Translations under genes and position numbers: made by a program
Part shown: in pieces, positions 46,263 to 55,388 of the stretch
How positions within the stretch are numbered: the stretch's first letter is position 1
Layout of the letters: each line of letters begins with the position of its first letter
NCBI GenBank assembly: GCA_001296005.1
Contig: LJHR01000048.1
Span: forward strand, 26,628 to 90,627
Origin: an alpha proteobacterium AAP38
GTDB lineage: Bacteria; Pseudomonadota; Alphaproteobacteria; Azospirillales; Azospirillaceae
DNA length: 64,000 nt
Reading direction: 5' to 3'
The notes under the pieces: model-generated
What the model was told of the DNA's origin: nothing
Database searches by the model: none
Seen by the model: the letters and a program-made list of their open reading frames with translations, nothing else

Positions 46263-47191
46263 CACAGGTTTCCGGCAAGGGTTGCGGCGCGGATGGAAAG
46301 CAGGCCCGCCAGGGCAAGGTCACCACCATCAAGGCCGATGCCGCCCCGCCCCGCGACGGACAGGGCAGCCTGATAGGATTGGATCAGGGCCGGGCTGGCC
46401 ACCAGGATCACCGGCGCGTCGGTCAGGCCGGCCATCATGGCAAGCCCGCCCGCGACATCGCCCCCGATGACCAGACCGGACAGGAAGGACAGGGCATCCT
46501 GTGCATTCATGCCATCCAGCAATTGCCGCGACCGCGCCTGGAACAGCAGATGCGACAGGCTGACGCCCGACAGGGCGCGTTCAACGCCCAGGGTGAAGGC
46601 CGTTCCCACCTGCGGCTGCAAGCTGTCGGTGCCCCGGCCCAGCACACTGTGCTGCCGAAGCAGGGCGAACAGTTCGCCGGTGAAGCCGGTCTGGAAATTC
46701 TCTACCCGTCCATCCCGCAGCAGCGCCCATTTGGCGTGGGTGCCGGGCAGGCAGAGCAGATGGTGGCCTTGGGCCAACTCCGGTCTGGTTGCCAGTACGC
46801 CCAGGATCTGCGTCTCCTCCCCGCGCATCACATCGGGCGCGTCCAGGGCGGTGCGCGTCGACAGGCCCGGCACGACGGCGATCTCCGCCCCGGCGGCAGT
46901 GAACCGGGTCAGGCCGGTGGCCAGCGATCGCACATCGGCGGGACAGGGATGATATGCCGCTTCCACCCAGCCGATGGTGGAGCCGACCATGCCGCACAGC
47001 AGGGCGGGCAGGGGGCCATGGGCCGCGCGCCAAGCCGCTGTCGCGTCAAGAAACACGGTTTCCAGCCGGCCCGTGGCGGCGGCCACACCCGGTCCTTCCG
47101 CCCGGTCCAGCACAGTGCCATCGTCCGCGCACAGCCACAGGCGCAGATTGCTGGTACCCCAGTCGCCGGCAATGAATGGCCCGCGTCGCAT
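46262..47191 (-). CDS. dgoK: 2-dehydro-3-deoxygalactonokinase
   Basis: A 309-residue sugar-acid kinase of the DgoK family. The ATP-binding start GDWGTSNLRLWL and the substrate strand LCLPGTHAKWALL match. It phosphorylates 2-dehydro-3-deoxygalactonate for DgoA. GGGGGA lies 8 bases before ATG 47191, and a good promoter is visible upstream (-35 TTGCAG, -10 TATATC on the minus strand). The dehydratase (dgoD) and transporter of this pathway are not in the window. Confidence 0.88.
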   Translation of the reverse strand: MRRGPFIAGDWGTSNLRLWLCADDGTVLDRAEGPGVAAATGRLETVFLDATAAWRAAHGPLPALLCGMVGSTIGWVEAAYHPCPADVRSLATGLTRFTAAGAEIAVVPGLSTRTALDAPDVMRGEETQILGVLATRPELAQGHHLLCLPGTHAKWALLRDGRVENFQTGFTGELFALLRQHSVLGRGTDSLQPQVGTAFTLGVERALSGVSLSHLLFQARSRQLLDGMNAQDALSFLSGLVIGGDVAGGLAMMAGLTDAPVILVASPALIQSYQAALSVAGRGGIGLDGGDLALAGLLSIRAATLAGNL

Positions 47192-47242
47192 ATGGTTTTC
47201 CCCCGTGGAAGGGTCGTTGAGCCGATCCCTGAGCTTGCTTGG

Positions 47243-47271
47243 GATATATATGATAATTTTTGCGACTGCAA
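47243..47271 (-). promoter_or_regulatory. dgoK-dgoA promoter
   Basis: On the minus strand: TTGCAG (47266-47271), 17 bp, TATATC (47243-47248), giving a start near 47236, about 45 bp before dgoK. An AT-rich inverted repeat (ACTGATC at 47286-47292, GATCAGT at 47314-47320) lies just upstream and could be a regulator site. Confidence 0.6.
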
Positions 47272-47281
47272 AGACCGTAGG

Positions 47282-47310
47282 CTTGACTGATCAGATTTAT
47301 CGTATAAATA
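47282..47310 (+). promoter_or_regulatory. Plus-strand promoter before the candidate sRNA
   Basis: CTTGAC (47282-47287), an alphaproteobacterial -35, is 17 bp from TAAATA (47305-47310), with the better -10 match TATAAA at 47303-47308 at shorter spacing. Transcription would run away from dgoK, toward the terminator at 47401. Confidence 0.45.
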
Positions 47311-47314
47311 AAGG

Positions 47315-47431
47315 ATCAGTGTGGTGCCGATACCGCTTTCCCCTTCCTCGGGCGCGGATCTCTGTTGGACCACCCTCCCATAAGACTTGATCCTGATGGA
47401 CCCGGCCCCCGAACAGGGGCCGGGCTTTTTT
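47315..47431 (+). ncRNA. Candidate small RNA between divergent dgoK and the esterase 3' end
   Basis: A stretch of about 115 nt bounded by the plus-strand promoter above and a strong plus-oriented terminator (47401-47431), with no plus-strand gene. It has short C-rich single-stranded-looking parts (ACCACCCTCCC near 47368) that could pair with ribosome-binding sites. Nothing else in the region explains a plus-strand terminator. No homology or expression evidence; a chance hairpin is possible. Confidence 0.35.
47401..47431 (+). terminator. Plus-oriented rho-independent terminator
   Basis: CCCGGCCCC (47401-47409) pairs with GGGGCCGGG (47416-47424), then C and T6 (47426-47431). It is ideal for plus-strand transcripts; read on the minus strand no T run follows, so it is less suited to end the esterase gene, whose stop codon it touches. 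Confidence 0.75.
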
Positions 47432-48972
47432 CATGGCCGCCCATCCAGCCGCCGTTCGGTGAGGTCCAGGCGGGCCCGCAGTGGATCGGTGGTCACGACC
47501 GGCCCGTCATTGCTGAAATCGATCAGCTTTTCCTGCCCCGCCATGAACAAGGGGGCCGCGGGATCACCGGCGGGGGCGGGGACACCCGTCCTGGCGAAGC
47601 GGGTCCAGTAGGCACGCAGGCGGCGCGCCATGGCCAGATCTGCCGATGTCGTCCGGCTGCCATAGCGTGGCAGGACATGGTCGAATACGAAGGGCAGTTC
47701 CTTGGCATGCGGTGTGCCGGGCCAGCGGTCACGCATGCGCTCGGCGACATAGGAGAAGCGGTAGTGATAGACGGGCACGCCCAATGCCACCATGGCGCGG
47801 GCCGTGGCGCGGGCGGGTTCGATGAAGATGGCATCGCCTGATACGCGGTGGCCCACCTTCTCCGCCGTATCGGTACCGGTGGGATCGTAAATCCGCGCCG
47901 CCTCGTCCCGCAGGGGACCGAAGCGGGACAGCACCTCCTCCTTGCTGCCGCCCTCATGCCAGCCATCATCGCTGGTGGCACCCACCATGTAGGGGACGCG
48001 CGCCGCCTTGCCAACCCGCATCAGGGCCAGCGGTTCGTCGGGCATCGACGGCACCCCCATCACGGGGCCGGAATAATCCTTTGTACCGCCCAGGGTGGCC
48101 AGGTTTAGATTGCCCACCAGCCGTTCCGCCGGCAGGGCGCGCAGGGCGGCCAGCGCCTCCGGTCCGCTGCCCTCAATCCCCTGGTTGTGGGCGAACAGGG
48201 TGCCGATTGCCTCCCCTTCCTTGAAACCGGGGGAGGGCAGCAGCGTGTTCCGCCCACCGCCCGACATGGCGATGGCCTTGTGGAACAGGCCGGTGGCCAG
48301 CGGCGTGGTCAGCAGGACATTGACCGATTCCCCACCGGCACTTTCCCCGAAGATGGTGACATTGGACGGGTCCCCACCGAAGGCGGCGATATTGGCCGCG
48401 ACCCAGCGCAGGGCCGCGATCTGGTCCATGAAGCCGAAATTGGCGGTGGGGCCGCCTGCCGCCTCCGCCGTCAGGGCGGGATGGGCGAAGAAGCCGAAGC
48501 GACCCAGCCGATGATTGGCACTGACCACCACCACCCCATCGCGCGCCATGCGCGACCCGTCATAGATGGCGGGGGAGGTACCGCCATTCACGAAGCCGCC
48601 GCCATGGATCCAGACCATAACCGGCAGCCGCTTTCCCGCCATCCCCGCCGGGCGCCAGACATTCAGGAACAGGCAATCTTCCGCCGGAATGGTCGCCAGC
48701 GGGGCGTCATCGCCGATAAAGGGCTTTTGCGCACAGTCGGCGCCATAGGTGGTGGCCGGGCGTTCGCCATTCCACGCGGCGGCCGGGGCCGGGGGGCGCC
48801 AGCGCAGGTCGCCCACGGGTGGGGCCGCAAAGGGGATGCCCAGGAACCTGTCCACACCCTCGGCGGACAGGCCGCGCACCGCCCCCGCCTCTGTCCGGGC
48901 CAGGGGGGCATCGGCGGCGACGGCGTTCGGTACCGCTAACAATACGAAAAGGATCAAGGCCCTGATGTTCAT
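47431..48972 (-). CDS. Exported type-B carboxylesterase
   Basis: A 513-residue esterase/lipase of the carboxylesterase type B family with a signal peptide (LILFVLLAVPNAVAADA). The GVDRFLGIPFAAPP and EDCLFLNVWRP segments, the oxyanion HGGGF, and the nucleophile elbow FGESAGGESV are typical; the catalytic His is near AKELPFVFDH. ATG 48972 gives the signal peptide; a 13-residue extension to 49011 does not. Substrate may be a feruloyl or other aryl ester, but that is guesswork. No clear operon partner. Confidence 0.85.
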   Translation of the reverse strand: MNIRALILFVLLAVPNAVAADAPLARTEAGAVRGLSAEGVDRFLGIPFAAPPVGDLRWRPPAPAAAWNGERPATTYGADCAQKPFIGDDAPLATIPAEDCLFLNVWRPAGMAGKRLPVMVWIHGGGFVNGGTSPAIYDGSRMARDGVVVVSANHRLGRFGFFAHPALTAEAAGGPTANFGFMDQIAALRWVAANIAAFGGDPSNVTIFGESAGGESVNVLLTTPLATGLFHKAIAMSGGGRNTLLPSPGFKEGEAIGTLFAHNQGIEGSGPEALAALRALPAERLVGNLNLATLGGTKDYSGPVMGVPSMPDEPLALMRVGKAARVPYMVGATSDDGWHEGGSKEEVLSRFGPLRDEAARIYDPTGTDTAEKVGHRVSGDAIFIEPARATARAMVALGVPVYHYRFSYVAERMRDRWPGTPHAKELPFVFDHVLPRYGSRTTSADLAMARRLRAYWTRFARTGVPAPAGDPAAPLFMAGQEKLIDFSNDGPVVTTDPLRARLDLTERRLDGRP

Positions 48973-49027
48973 CCCTGCGTTTCCCCGTTTGTTATATCGG
49001 CAGGGTAGCAAGGGTGGGGCAGTCCCG

Positions 49028-49921
49028 CTACCCGTTCAGCAGTGGATTGGCGCGCAGCCGGTCGACCGCCATGTCGACAAAGGCGCGGACCTTGGCGGGC
49101 GCGTGCCTTCCCTCCGGATGCAGGACATGCACGGGCACCGGCTCCTCCTCATGCTCTGCCAGCATGATGCGCAGCGTGCCAGCGGCCAGGGCCGGGCCGA
49201 CCTGATAATGCAGCACCCGCGTCAGGCCCCAGCCGGCCAGTGCCGCACTGATCACCGCCTCGTTGGTGTTGCATTGCAGGGTGGGGCGAACCGTCAGACG
49301 CTGGTCCCCCTTGAACCGCCATTCATTGATGGCCCAGGCGCTGGTAGGGGCGGCGATACGGTGGCGGTTCAGGTCGGCAGGGCTTTCCGGTTCGCCATGT
49401 TCTGCAAGATAGCTGGGAGAGGCGCAGATGACGCGCCGCACACGACCGACGCGGATGGCGGTAAAGGCGCTGTCGGGCAGATGGCCGATGCGCACAGCGA
49501 CATCGATACCTTCATCAATGATGTTCACAGAGCGGTCGATGAACAGGGTGCGCACCGCCATGGACGGATAGGCGTCCAGATAATCCATCAGGATGGGCAG
49601 CACATGCATCTGTCCGAACAGCAGCGGGGCCGTGACCGACAGGGTGCCCGTGGGCGTGGCATAGGAACCACCGGCGGCGGCCTCCGCCTCCACAATGTCG
49701 GACAGGATGCGGCGGCAATCCTCCAGATAGCGGCACCCACCCTCCGTCAGCTTGACCGAGCGGGTGGTGCGCACGAACAGGCGCGCACCGATTGCGTCCT
49801 CCAGTGCTGCGATGGCGCGGGTGACGGCGGGCGCGCTCAGGTTCAACTGGCGCGCCGCCTCGGCAAAACTGGCCGTCTCCGCGACCTTCACGAAGATGCG
49901 CATGGACTGCCAGCGATCCAT
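49028..49921 (-). CDS. LysR-family regulator
   Basis: A 297-residue LysR regulator. The HTH is within residues 1-65 (FAEAARQLNLSAPAVTRAIAALEDAIGARLFVRTTR), and the effector domain follows. It is in the group that ends KLTEGG for the wing, often regulators near GST or oxidoreductase genes. AAGGGAC is upstream of ATG 49921. It is the last minus-strand gene after the GST-oxidoreductase-NTF2 run; a dispersed repeat copy (49967-49985) separates it. Confidence 0.88.
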   Translation of the reverse strand: MDRWQSMRIFVKVAETASFAEAARQLNLSAPAVTRAIAALEDAIGARLFVRTTRSVKLTEGGCRYLEDCRRILSDIVEAEAAAGGSYATPTGTLSVTAPLLFGQMHVLPILMDYLDAYPSMAVRTLFIDRSVNIIDEGIDVAVRIGHLPDSAFTAIRVGRVRRVICASPSYLAEHGEPESPADLNRHRIAAPTSAWAINEWRFKGDQRLTVRPTLQCNTNEAVISAALAGWGLTRVLHYQVGPALAAGTLRIMLAEHEEEPVPVHVLHPEGRHAPAKVRAFVDMAVDRLRANPLLNG

Positions 49922-49966
49922 CCTTGTCCCTTCCATGGGGGTTTGGGGGAGGGATAGCATAGCAGA

Positions 49967-49985
49967 GTTTGGGAGGGTGAGGGGG
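49967..49985. repeat. Second copy of the GTTTGGGAGGGTGAGGGG repeat end
   Basis: GTTTGGGAGGGTGAGGGG here matches 34391-34408 exactly; the flanking GGGGCAAGCCCCCT forms a small hairpin. It lies in the 73-bp gap between the LysR and NTF2-like genes. A mark of a multi-copy element end. Confidence 0.6.
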
Positions 49986-49994
49986 CAAGCCCCC

Positions 49995-50459
49995 TCAGAA
50001 CCCGAAATGGCTCAACCCCGGATGGTCGTCGGGCCGGCGGCCCTGGGGCCAGTGGAACTTGCGGCCGTCCTCGGTGATCGGGTGTTCGTTGATGCTGGAA
50101 TGGCGGGCCTGCATCAGGCCATCCGCGGCAAACTCCCAATTCTCGTTGCCATAGGCGCGATACCATTGGCCGCTATCGTCACGGTACTCATAGGCGTAGC
50201 GGACGGCGATGCGGTTGCCGGTGAAGGCCCAGAGTTCCTTGATCAGGCGGTATTCCAGCTCCCGGTTCCATTTGCGGGTCAGGAAGGCCTCTGCTTCCGC
50301 CCGGCTGTTTACGAACTCGGCGCGGTTGCGCCAGCGGGTGTCGGACGTATAGGCCAGCGCCACCTTGGCCGGATCGCGGCTGTTCCAGCCATCTTCGGCC
50401 AGACGCACCTTTTCGATGGCGGATTGTTCGGTGAAGGGGGGCAGGGGGGGACGGGACAT
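49995..50459 (-). CDS. DUF1348 / NTF2-like protein
   Basis: A 154-residue protein of the DUF1348 family with an NTF2-like cone fold. Recognised by [50 protein letters not shown] and the Trp/Tyr-rich [15 protein letters not shown]. Function is unknown; many members sit beside oxidoreductases. It is 15 bp from the flavin/2Fe-2S protein and probably co-transcribed with it and the GST. Confidence 0.85.
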   Translation of the reverse strand: MSRPPLPPFTEQSAIEKVRLAEDGWNSRDPAKVALAYTSDTRWRNRAEFVNSRAEAEAFLTRKWNRELEYRLIKELWAFTGNRIAVRYAYEYRDDSGQWYRAYGNENWEFAADGLMQARHSSINEHPITEDGRKFHWPQGRRPDDHPGLSHFGF

Positions 50460-50474
50460 GGTCTTTCTCCTTGG

Positions 50475-52520
50475 TTAGATATCGAGTTGCAAAGGCTGAT
50501 TCCCGCTGGGTACAGCGCAGCAGATCAGCACTTCATCGGCGCCGCGCGGGGCGGTGGGTTCCTTGACATAGCTGACGGCACCGGCCAGCAGCCTGGTCTT
50601 GCAACTGCCGCAGGTGCCGCCACGGCAGCTGAATTCCGGGGATAGGCCGCGTGCCTCTGCCAGTTCCAGCAGGGTGCCGGAACCGGGGGTCCAGCGCGCC
50701 TCCTTGGCAGAGGCGGTGAAGGCCACGGGGACCGGGGCGGTGGCGGGCGGGGGCTGCGGCGTTGCCAGTTTGGTGGTGTCGGTGGTGCGGGTCAGGGAGG
50801 AAGGGCCGAAGGCTTCAGCATGGATGCGGTGGTCGGCGATGGTCAGGGCGCGCAGACCGTCATACTGCGCCTGGGTAAAGGCGGGTGGGCCGCAGAGGTA
50901 GAAATCGTAATCGTTGAAGGACAGGTGTTGCTTCAGCAGGTTGGTATCGATGCGGCCGGCGACATCATAATCGCGGCCCTGCATGGCATCGTCGGGATCG
51001 CTCAACACCCGGATGACCCGCACGGCACCGCCCGATACCGTGACCAGATCGGCCAGTTCGCGGTCGAACGCCCGTTCGGCCCTGGTGCGGGCGGCCTGGA
51101 ACAGGATGGTGGGGCGAATGGATCGGGTCCGCAGCCCCTCGTAAACGATGTGGCGCAGCATGGCCAGCATCGGCGTGATGCCCACCCCGGCGGCCAGCAG
51201 GACGGCGGGTCGCTTCTCACCCGCGTTGATGGTGAAGGTACCGGCGGGGGTGCGCGCCTCAATCCGGTCGCCCCGGTGGACATGGTCGTGCAGATACTGG
51301 GAGACCAGTCCGTCCCGCTTCACACTGATCCGGTAATAGCCATCGGAGGGCGCCACCGACAGGGTGTAGGTGCGCATCACCGGCTTGTCGCTGCCGGGCA
51401 GGGTCAGGCGGATGGGCAGATGCTGTCCCGCCAGATGCGGCAGCAGACCAGCCCCGTCGGCGGGCAACAGGTGGAAGGAACGGATGCTGGACGATTCCTC
51501 CACGGTGCGGGCAACCGTGAAGGGCCGCCATTGGCTGGCAAGGTCGGCGGCACGCAGCCGGTCCGCCGCCTGCTGCCAATCCCCCGTCATCAGGGAATTG
51601 GGTGACCAGCCCTGCGGCTGAAAAGACCAACGCAGGGGCAGGGCCGCCGGGCGATGCACCACGCGGCGGGCGCGGAAGGTCCATAACCGTTCCGCCCCCT
51701 GAAAGGCCGCAACCTCCGGCCCGTCCAGAATCAGGGCGGCATCGCCCGTCAAGTGCAGCATGTCGCCGGTGGCGAAATCGACAAAGACCAGCCCGGCCTT
51801 GCCGTTCAGCAGGATGTTGCCCAGCGTCGCGAAGAACAGGTTGCCGGCGAAATCCGGGATGGTCAGGGTGCCGTCATCGCCGACGCGCACAAACCCCGCC
51901 TTGCCGCCGCGATGGGACACATCGACCTGACGGCGTCCCTCCCGGTCGGCATAGGAGGCGACGAAGAATGTGTCCGCCGCCTGGATGATGGCGCGGGCAT
52001 TGGCGTCGATCTGGTCGCTCTCTCGCACGTCACCCGTGAAGGGTTCGGCGGGGTCGCGGGCCAGGGCGACGTCGCGCAGCTGGATATATTGCGGACAATT
52101 GCCGAAGCTCTGATCCACCTCAAACCGAAGCAGGCCGGGATGGGCGGCACGGATGATGCCGTTGACGCGGTTGCGGCGGCGGGTGTGTAGCTCGATACCC
52201 AGCAGGCCGATGGCGTCGCCGGTATTCATGCCGGCACCGGCCGGGTCCTGCGGGTTCAGCGGGACCTGGATGTCCAGCCGCGTGGCGGTGGGGGAGGCGA
52301 TGAACCCCGCCCCACCGGCAAGCAGCGTGGCCCAGGCATCGCCGGCACCATCCACCGACCCCGCCACGATAAAGGGGACCTGGGCATAGAAGTCGCGATG
52401 CTGCTGGGGCATGAAATCGCGGATGACCCGTGCCCCCACATCCTGCATCCGCGCGGCCACGCCCAGCTTTTCCTGAAGCGCCGTTTCACCTTCATGCCAG
52501 ACGGGCAGCTTGCTGCTCAT
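50475..52520 (-). CDS. PNPOx-like / ferredoxin-reductase / 2Fe-2S fusion protein
   Basis: A 681-residue fusion. An N-terminal pyridoxamine-5'-phosphate-oxidase-like split-barrel spans about residues 40-300. An FAD- and NAD-binding ferredoxin-reductase unit (about 340-570) has RTYTLSVAPSDG, GVGITPMLAMLRHI and YLCGPPAFTQAQ. A plant-type [2Fe-2S] domain ends it (about 600-681): FSCRGGTCGSCKTRL and ICC supply the four Cys ligands. It should move electrons from NAD(P)H through FAD to the cluster and on to the flavin of the split barrel or a partner. ATG 52520 has GGAGG at the right distance. Neighbours: GST and NTF2-like. Confidence 0.82.
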   Translation of the reverse strand: MSSKLPVWHEGETALQEKLGVAARMQDVGARVIRDFMPQQHRDFYAQVPFIVAGSVDGAGDAWATLLAGGAGFIASPTATRLDIQVPLNPQDPAGAGMNTGDAIGLLGIELHTRRRNRVNGIIRAAHPGLLRFEVDQSFGNCPQYIQLRDVALARDPAEPFTGDVRESDQIDANARAIIQAADTFFVASYADREGRRQVDVSHRGGKAGFVRVGDDGTLTIPDFAGNLFFATLGNILLNGKAGLVFVDFATGDMLHLTGDAALILDGPEVAAFQGAERLWTFRARRVVHRPAALPLRWSFQPQGWSPNSLMTGDWQQAADRLRAADLASQWRPFTVARTVEESSSIRSFHLLPADGAGLLPHLAGQHLPIRLTLPGSDKPVMRTYTLSVAPSDGYYRISVKRDGLVSQYLHDHVHRGDRIEARTPAGTFTINAGEKRPAVLLAAGVGITPMLAMLRHIVYEGLRTRSIRPTILFQAARTRAERAFDRELADLVTVSGGAVRVIRVLSDPDDAMQGRDYDVAGRIDTNLLKQHLSFNDYDFYLCGPPAFTQAQYDGLRALTIADHRIHAEAFGPSSLTRTTDTTKLATPQPPPATAPVPVAFTASAKEARWTPGSGTLLELAEARGLSPEFSCRGGTCGSCKTRLLAGAVSYVKEPTAPRGADEVLICCAVPSGNQPLQLDI

Positions 52521-52551
52521 CATCCCCTCCATCGGGTTGCCGGGTGTGTGT

Positions 52552-53160
52552 TCAGGCGAACAGTCCGACCTTGTTGCGGGCGAAAGGCACGAAGCCGGGC
52601 AGCCCCTCAATCCGGGCCAGGAAGGCCTTCACGCGCGGATAGGAGGTGAGATCGACATTCCCTTCCGGCGCGCTGGACAGGTAGGAATAGAGCGCGACAT
52701 CGGCGATGGTGGGGCGTGTGCCGACCAGCCAGTCACGGCCCTCCAGATGCGCCTCCAGCCGGCCCAGCAGCGTGTGGGCGCGGGTGATGACCTCTTCCGC
52801 GTTAAGCTTGGCGCCCAGCAGATTGATCAGCCGGGCCGCCGCCGGCCCGAAGGCCAGATCGCCCGTGGTGACGGACAGCCAGCGCTGAACCGCGGCGGCA
52901 CCTTCCGCATCGTCGGGCAGCCAGTTGCCGCCATGCTTCTTGGCCAGATAGATCAGGATGGCGACGCTGTCCGGGATCACGATCCCGTCATCCTCCAGCA
53001 CCGGCACCTGACCGAACGGGTTCAGGGCCAGGAATTCCGGCCGCTTATGCGCGCCGGCCATCAGATCGACCTCCACCAGCTCATGCGGCAGGGCCAGCAG
53101 CGACAGGAACAGGCGGGCGCGGTGGGCATTGCCCGACAGGGGATGGTGATAAAGCTTCAT
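52552..53160 (-). CDS. Glutathione S-transferase
   Basis: A 202-residue cytosolic GST: thioredoxin-fold N-terminal half ([40 protein letters not shown] with cis-Pro and the Asp-Ser pair for glutathione) and an all-helical C-terminal half ([13 protein letters not shown]). The start [13 protein letters not shown] suggests a Ser/His class. It is the first gene of the GST-fusion-DUF1348 run, 31 bp upstream of the fusion. Likely detoxifies electrophiles. Confidence 0.88.
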   Translation of the reverse strand: MKLYHHPLSGNAHRARLFLSLLALPHELVEVDLMAGAHKRPEFLALNPFGQVPVLEDDGIVIPDSVAILIYLAKKHGGNWLPDDAEGAAAVQRWLSVTTGDLAFGPAAARLINLLGAKLNAEEVITRAHTLLGRLEAHLEGRDWLVGTRPTIADVALYSYLSSAPEGNVDLTSYPRVKAFLARIEGLPGFVPFARNKVGLFA

Positions 53161-53291
53161 GGTTCTGGTCCCTGGTTTTAAGGGGCCGGCGATCCCGGCC
53201 TTCCAGGGCAGAATGGGTTATCAAGGCTTTGGCGTTAATTCGTTGGTTGGGCAGTTCATTATTTCATTGGATGGAATAATCTATCAGCAAG

Positions 53292-53319
53292 AAGGGCGGG
53301 ACCTTTCGGACCCGCCCTT
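53292..53319 (-). terminator. Hairpin after the S9 peptidase gene
   Basis: AAGGGCGGG (53292-53300) pairs with CCCGCCCTT (53311-53319), with two more pairs inside, 11 bp after the stop of the peptidase on the minus strand. The T run is short (CTTCTT), so it is a moderate terminator. Confidence 0.55.
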
Positions 53320-53330
53320 GAATTGTCAGC

Positions 53331-55388
53331 TTAGTTAGCCGGCCCCGGCGCTACATGCGCCTTGGTCCAGCGTTCGACCTCGCCGTACCAGAAGACGCTG
53401 TTCTGCGGCTTCAGGACCCAGTGGTTCTCATCGGGGAAATAGACAAGACGGCTTTCCACACCCCGGCGCTGCAACGTGTTGAACAGTTCGATCCCGTGGT
53501 TGATCGGCACGCGCAGATCCTGTTCACCATGCAGGATCAGGGACGGGGTCTTGAAGTTGCCAGCCTGCATATGCGGGGAATTGCGGGCGATATTGGCCTG
53601 ATCGTCCCAGAATTCCTTGAACCGCGCCTGGCTGCCGCTGAAATCGGCGGCATACTGGGTATAGAGGTTATAGACCGGTGCATGGATCACCAGGGTCTTG
53701 AACGGGTGTTCACGGCCCAGGATGAAGCTGTTCAGGTAACCGCCATAAGACGCACCGGCCGCCAGCATACGGTCCTTGTCGATGAAGGGCTTGGCGGCCA
53801 GCCACTCGGCGGCCTTCATCGTGTCCTGGTACGGCACCTCACCCCATTCCGGGTTGATGCTGTCGGTGAAGGCCTGACCAAAGCCGCTGGACCCGTGGAA
53901 ATTATGCCAGGTGACGACATAGCCCCAGCCGGCAAACACCTGCGCGTTCCAGCGATAGCTGAACGCATCGGTGATGGCATTGTGCGGGCCGCCATGGACC
54001 AGCATCATGGCCGGGTATTTCTTAGCCGGGTCGAAATTGGGCGGATAGACCACCCACATCTGGATGTCAGCGTTGTTCGCCCCCTTGTAGGTAACGCTTT
54101 CAACCTTGCCCATCTGGAACCCGGACAGGGTCTGGGCATTGGCGGCTGAGATGTCGCGGACCTTGCCGGACTTTGCGTCGACGGCGACCAGTTCGGCGGG
54201 CGCGCTGATCGACTGGCGCAGGGCCACCAGCGACTTGCCGGCCACTTCCACATCCGTCACGTCGCCGGTGGAACCATCGGTGATGCGGCGGGGCTTTTCC
54301 TTACCCTTGGGGTCATAGCGATAAACACGCTGGACCGAGGCGTCATCAACGGCGCCATACAGGGCAGAGCTGTCATCGGTCCAGGAGAAGTCGCTGGCCG
54401 AGCGGTCGAAACCATCGGTGATGTTGCGCGTGGCACCCGTGGTCCGGTCGCGCACCATCAGCTTCGCATTCTCGCCATAGAAGCCGAAAATGGTGCGCTG
54501 GTTATAGGCCAGCGACTTGCCATCGGGGGCGTAGACGGGGTTGCTGTCCGGCCCGGTCTTGTTGTCGGGCGTGATGTTGGTGGCCGTACCGCCGGCCACG
54601 GCGATGGTGAACAGGTCGATATTGGGACGGTTGCCCACCTTGTCGACATTGACGGGGAAGGCGATTTCCTTGCCGTCGGGCGAGATGTCGAACGGCGCGC
54701 TCCCCTCATTATACTGCACCGACACGCCGGAGCCGAGCGTGATGGCGCGCGGGGTGGCGCCATCAATGTCAGTGGCGTAGAGATGGTTTTCACGGTCGTC
54801 CAGATAATGGTCGAAATAGGCGATGGGGGCCTTGTCCCAGACCTTGGCCGACATCTTCGTCTCTTCCCGGTCCTTCAGGCGCTTGGCCTGATCATCCCAG
54901 GTTGGCAGGTCGGGCCAGACGCGGGACATGAAGACCAGCCCCTTGCCATCGGCCAGCCATTTCGGCGTGCGCGCACCGGTCGGGACACTGGTCACCCGCT
55001 TCGCCTCACCCCCGCCAACGGGCAGGACATAGATCTGCGGGGCCTTGTCATCGTCACGCTTGGCGGTAAAGGCGATGTATTTGCCATCCGGGCTCCACAC
55101 CGCATCGGCCTCTGCCGCCGGATCGGTGGTCAGCTGCCGTGCCGGGCCGCCATCGACGGGGAACAGCCACAGATCGGCGGCGCGTTTGTCCGTCTTCAGG
55201 TCGAATATGGAAACCGACACGACGGCTGACTTGCCGTCGGGCGACAGGGCGGGCGAGGCCACCCGCTTAAGCCCCCACATGTCGGTTGCACTCATCACAT
55301 TTTTCTGCTGTGCCAGGGCCGGGGCAGCCAAGGCCACCGACGCCGCCCCCAGCAGCAGACCTACACGCGCGAAAGACCCAAAACGCAT
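53331..55388 (-). CDS. Exported prolyl-oligopeptidase-family (S9) peptidase
   Basis: A 685-residue serine peptidase with a Sec signal peptide (LLLGAASVALAAPALAQQ). A beta-propeller spans about residues 40-420, with repeated SPDGK-x3 motifs. The alpha/beta-hydrolase domain follows: LVHGGPHNA, GASYGGYLNSF (Ser), HGEQDLRVP (Asp) and DENHWV (His). It cleaves peptides in the periplasm, acylaminoacyl- or dipeptidyl-type. ATG 55388 has GGAG nine bases upstream on the minus strand. It is divergent from the xanthine-dehydrogenase-like genes. Confidence 0.9.
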   Translation of the reverse strand: MRFGSFARVGLLLGAASVALAAPALAQQKNVMSATDMWGLKRVASPALSPDGKSAVVSVSIFDLKTDKRAADLWLFPVDGGPARQLTTDPAAEADAVWSPDGKYIAFTAKRDDDKAPQIYVLPVGGGEAKRVTSVPTGARTPKWLADGKGLVFMSRVWPDLPTWDDQAKRLKDREETKMSAKVWDKAPIAYFDHYLDDRENHLYATDIDGATPRAITLGSGVSVQYNEGSAPFDISPDGKEIAFPVNVDKVGNRPNIDLFTIAVAGGTATNITPDNKTGPDSNPVYAPDGKSLAYNQRTIFGFYGENAKLMVRDRTTGATRNITDGFDRSASDFSWTDDSSALYGAVDDASVQRVYRYDPKGKEKPRRITDGSTGDVTDVEVAGKSLVALRQSISAPAELVAVDAKSGKVRDISAANAQTLSGFQMGKVESVTYKGANNADIQMWVVYPPNFDPAKKYPAMMLVHGGPHNAITDAFSYRWNAQVFAGWGYVVTWHNFHGSSGFGQAFTDSINPEWGEVPYQDTMKAAEWLAAKPFIDKDRMLAAGASYGGYLNSFILGREHPFKTLVIHAPVYNLYTQYAADFSGSQARFKEFWDDQANIARNSPHMQAGNFKTPSLILHGEQDLRVPINHGIELFNTLQRRGVESRLVYFPDENHWVLKPQNSVFWYGEVERWTKAHVAPGPAN

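Noticed and set aside
46974..47390. Plus-strand ORF spanning dgoK and its promoter
   Set aside because: Antisense to dgoK and across the promoter region; no domain. The sRNA candidate explains the plus-strand terminator better.
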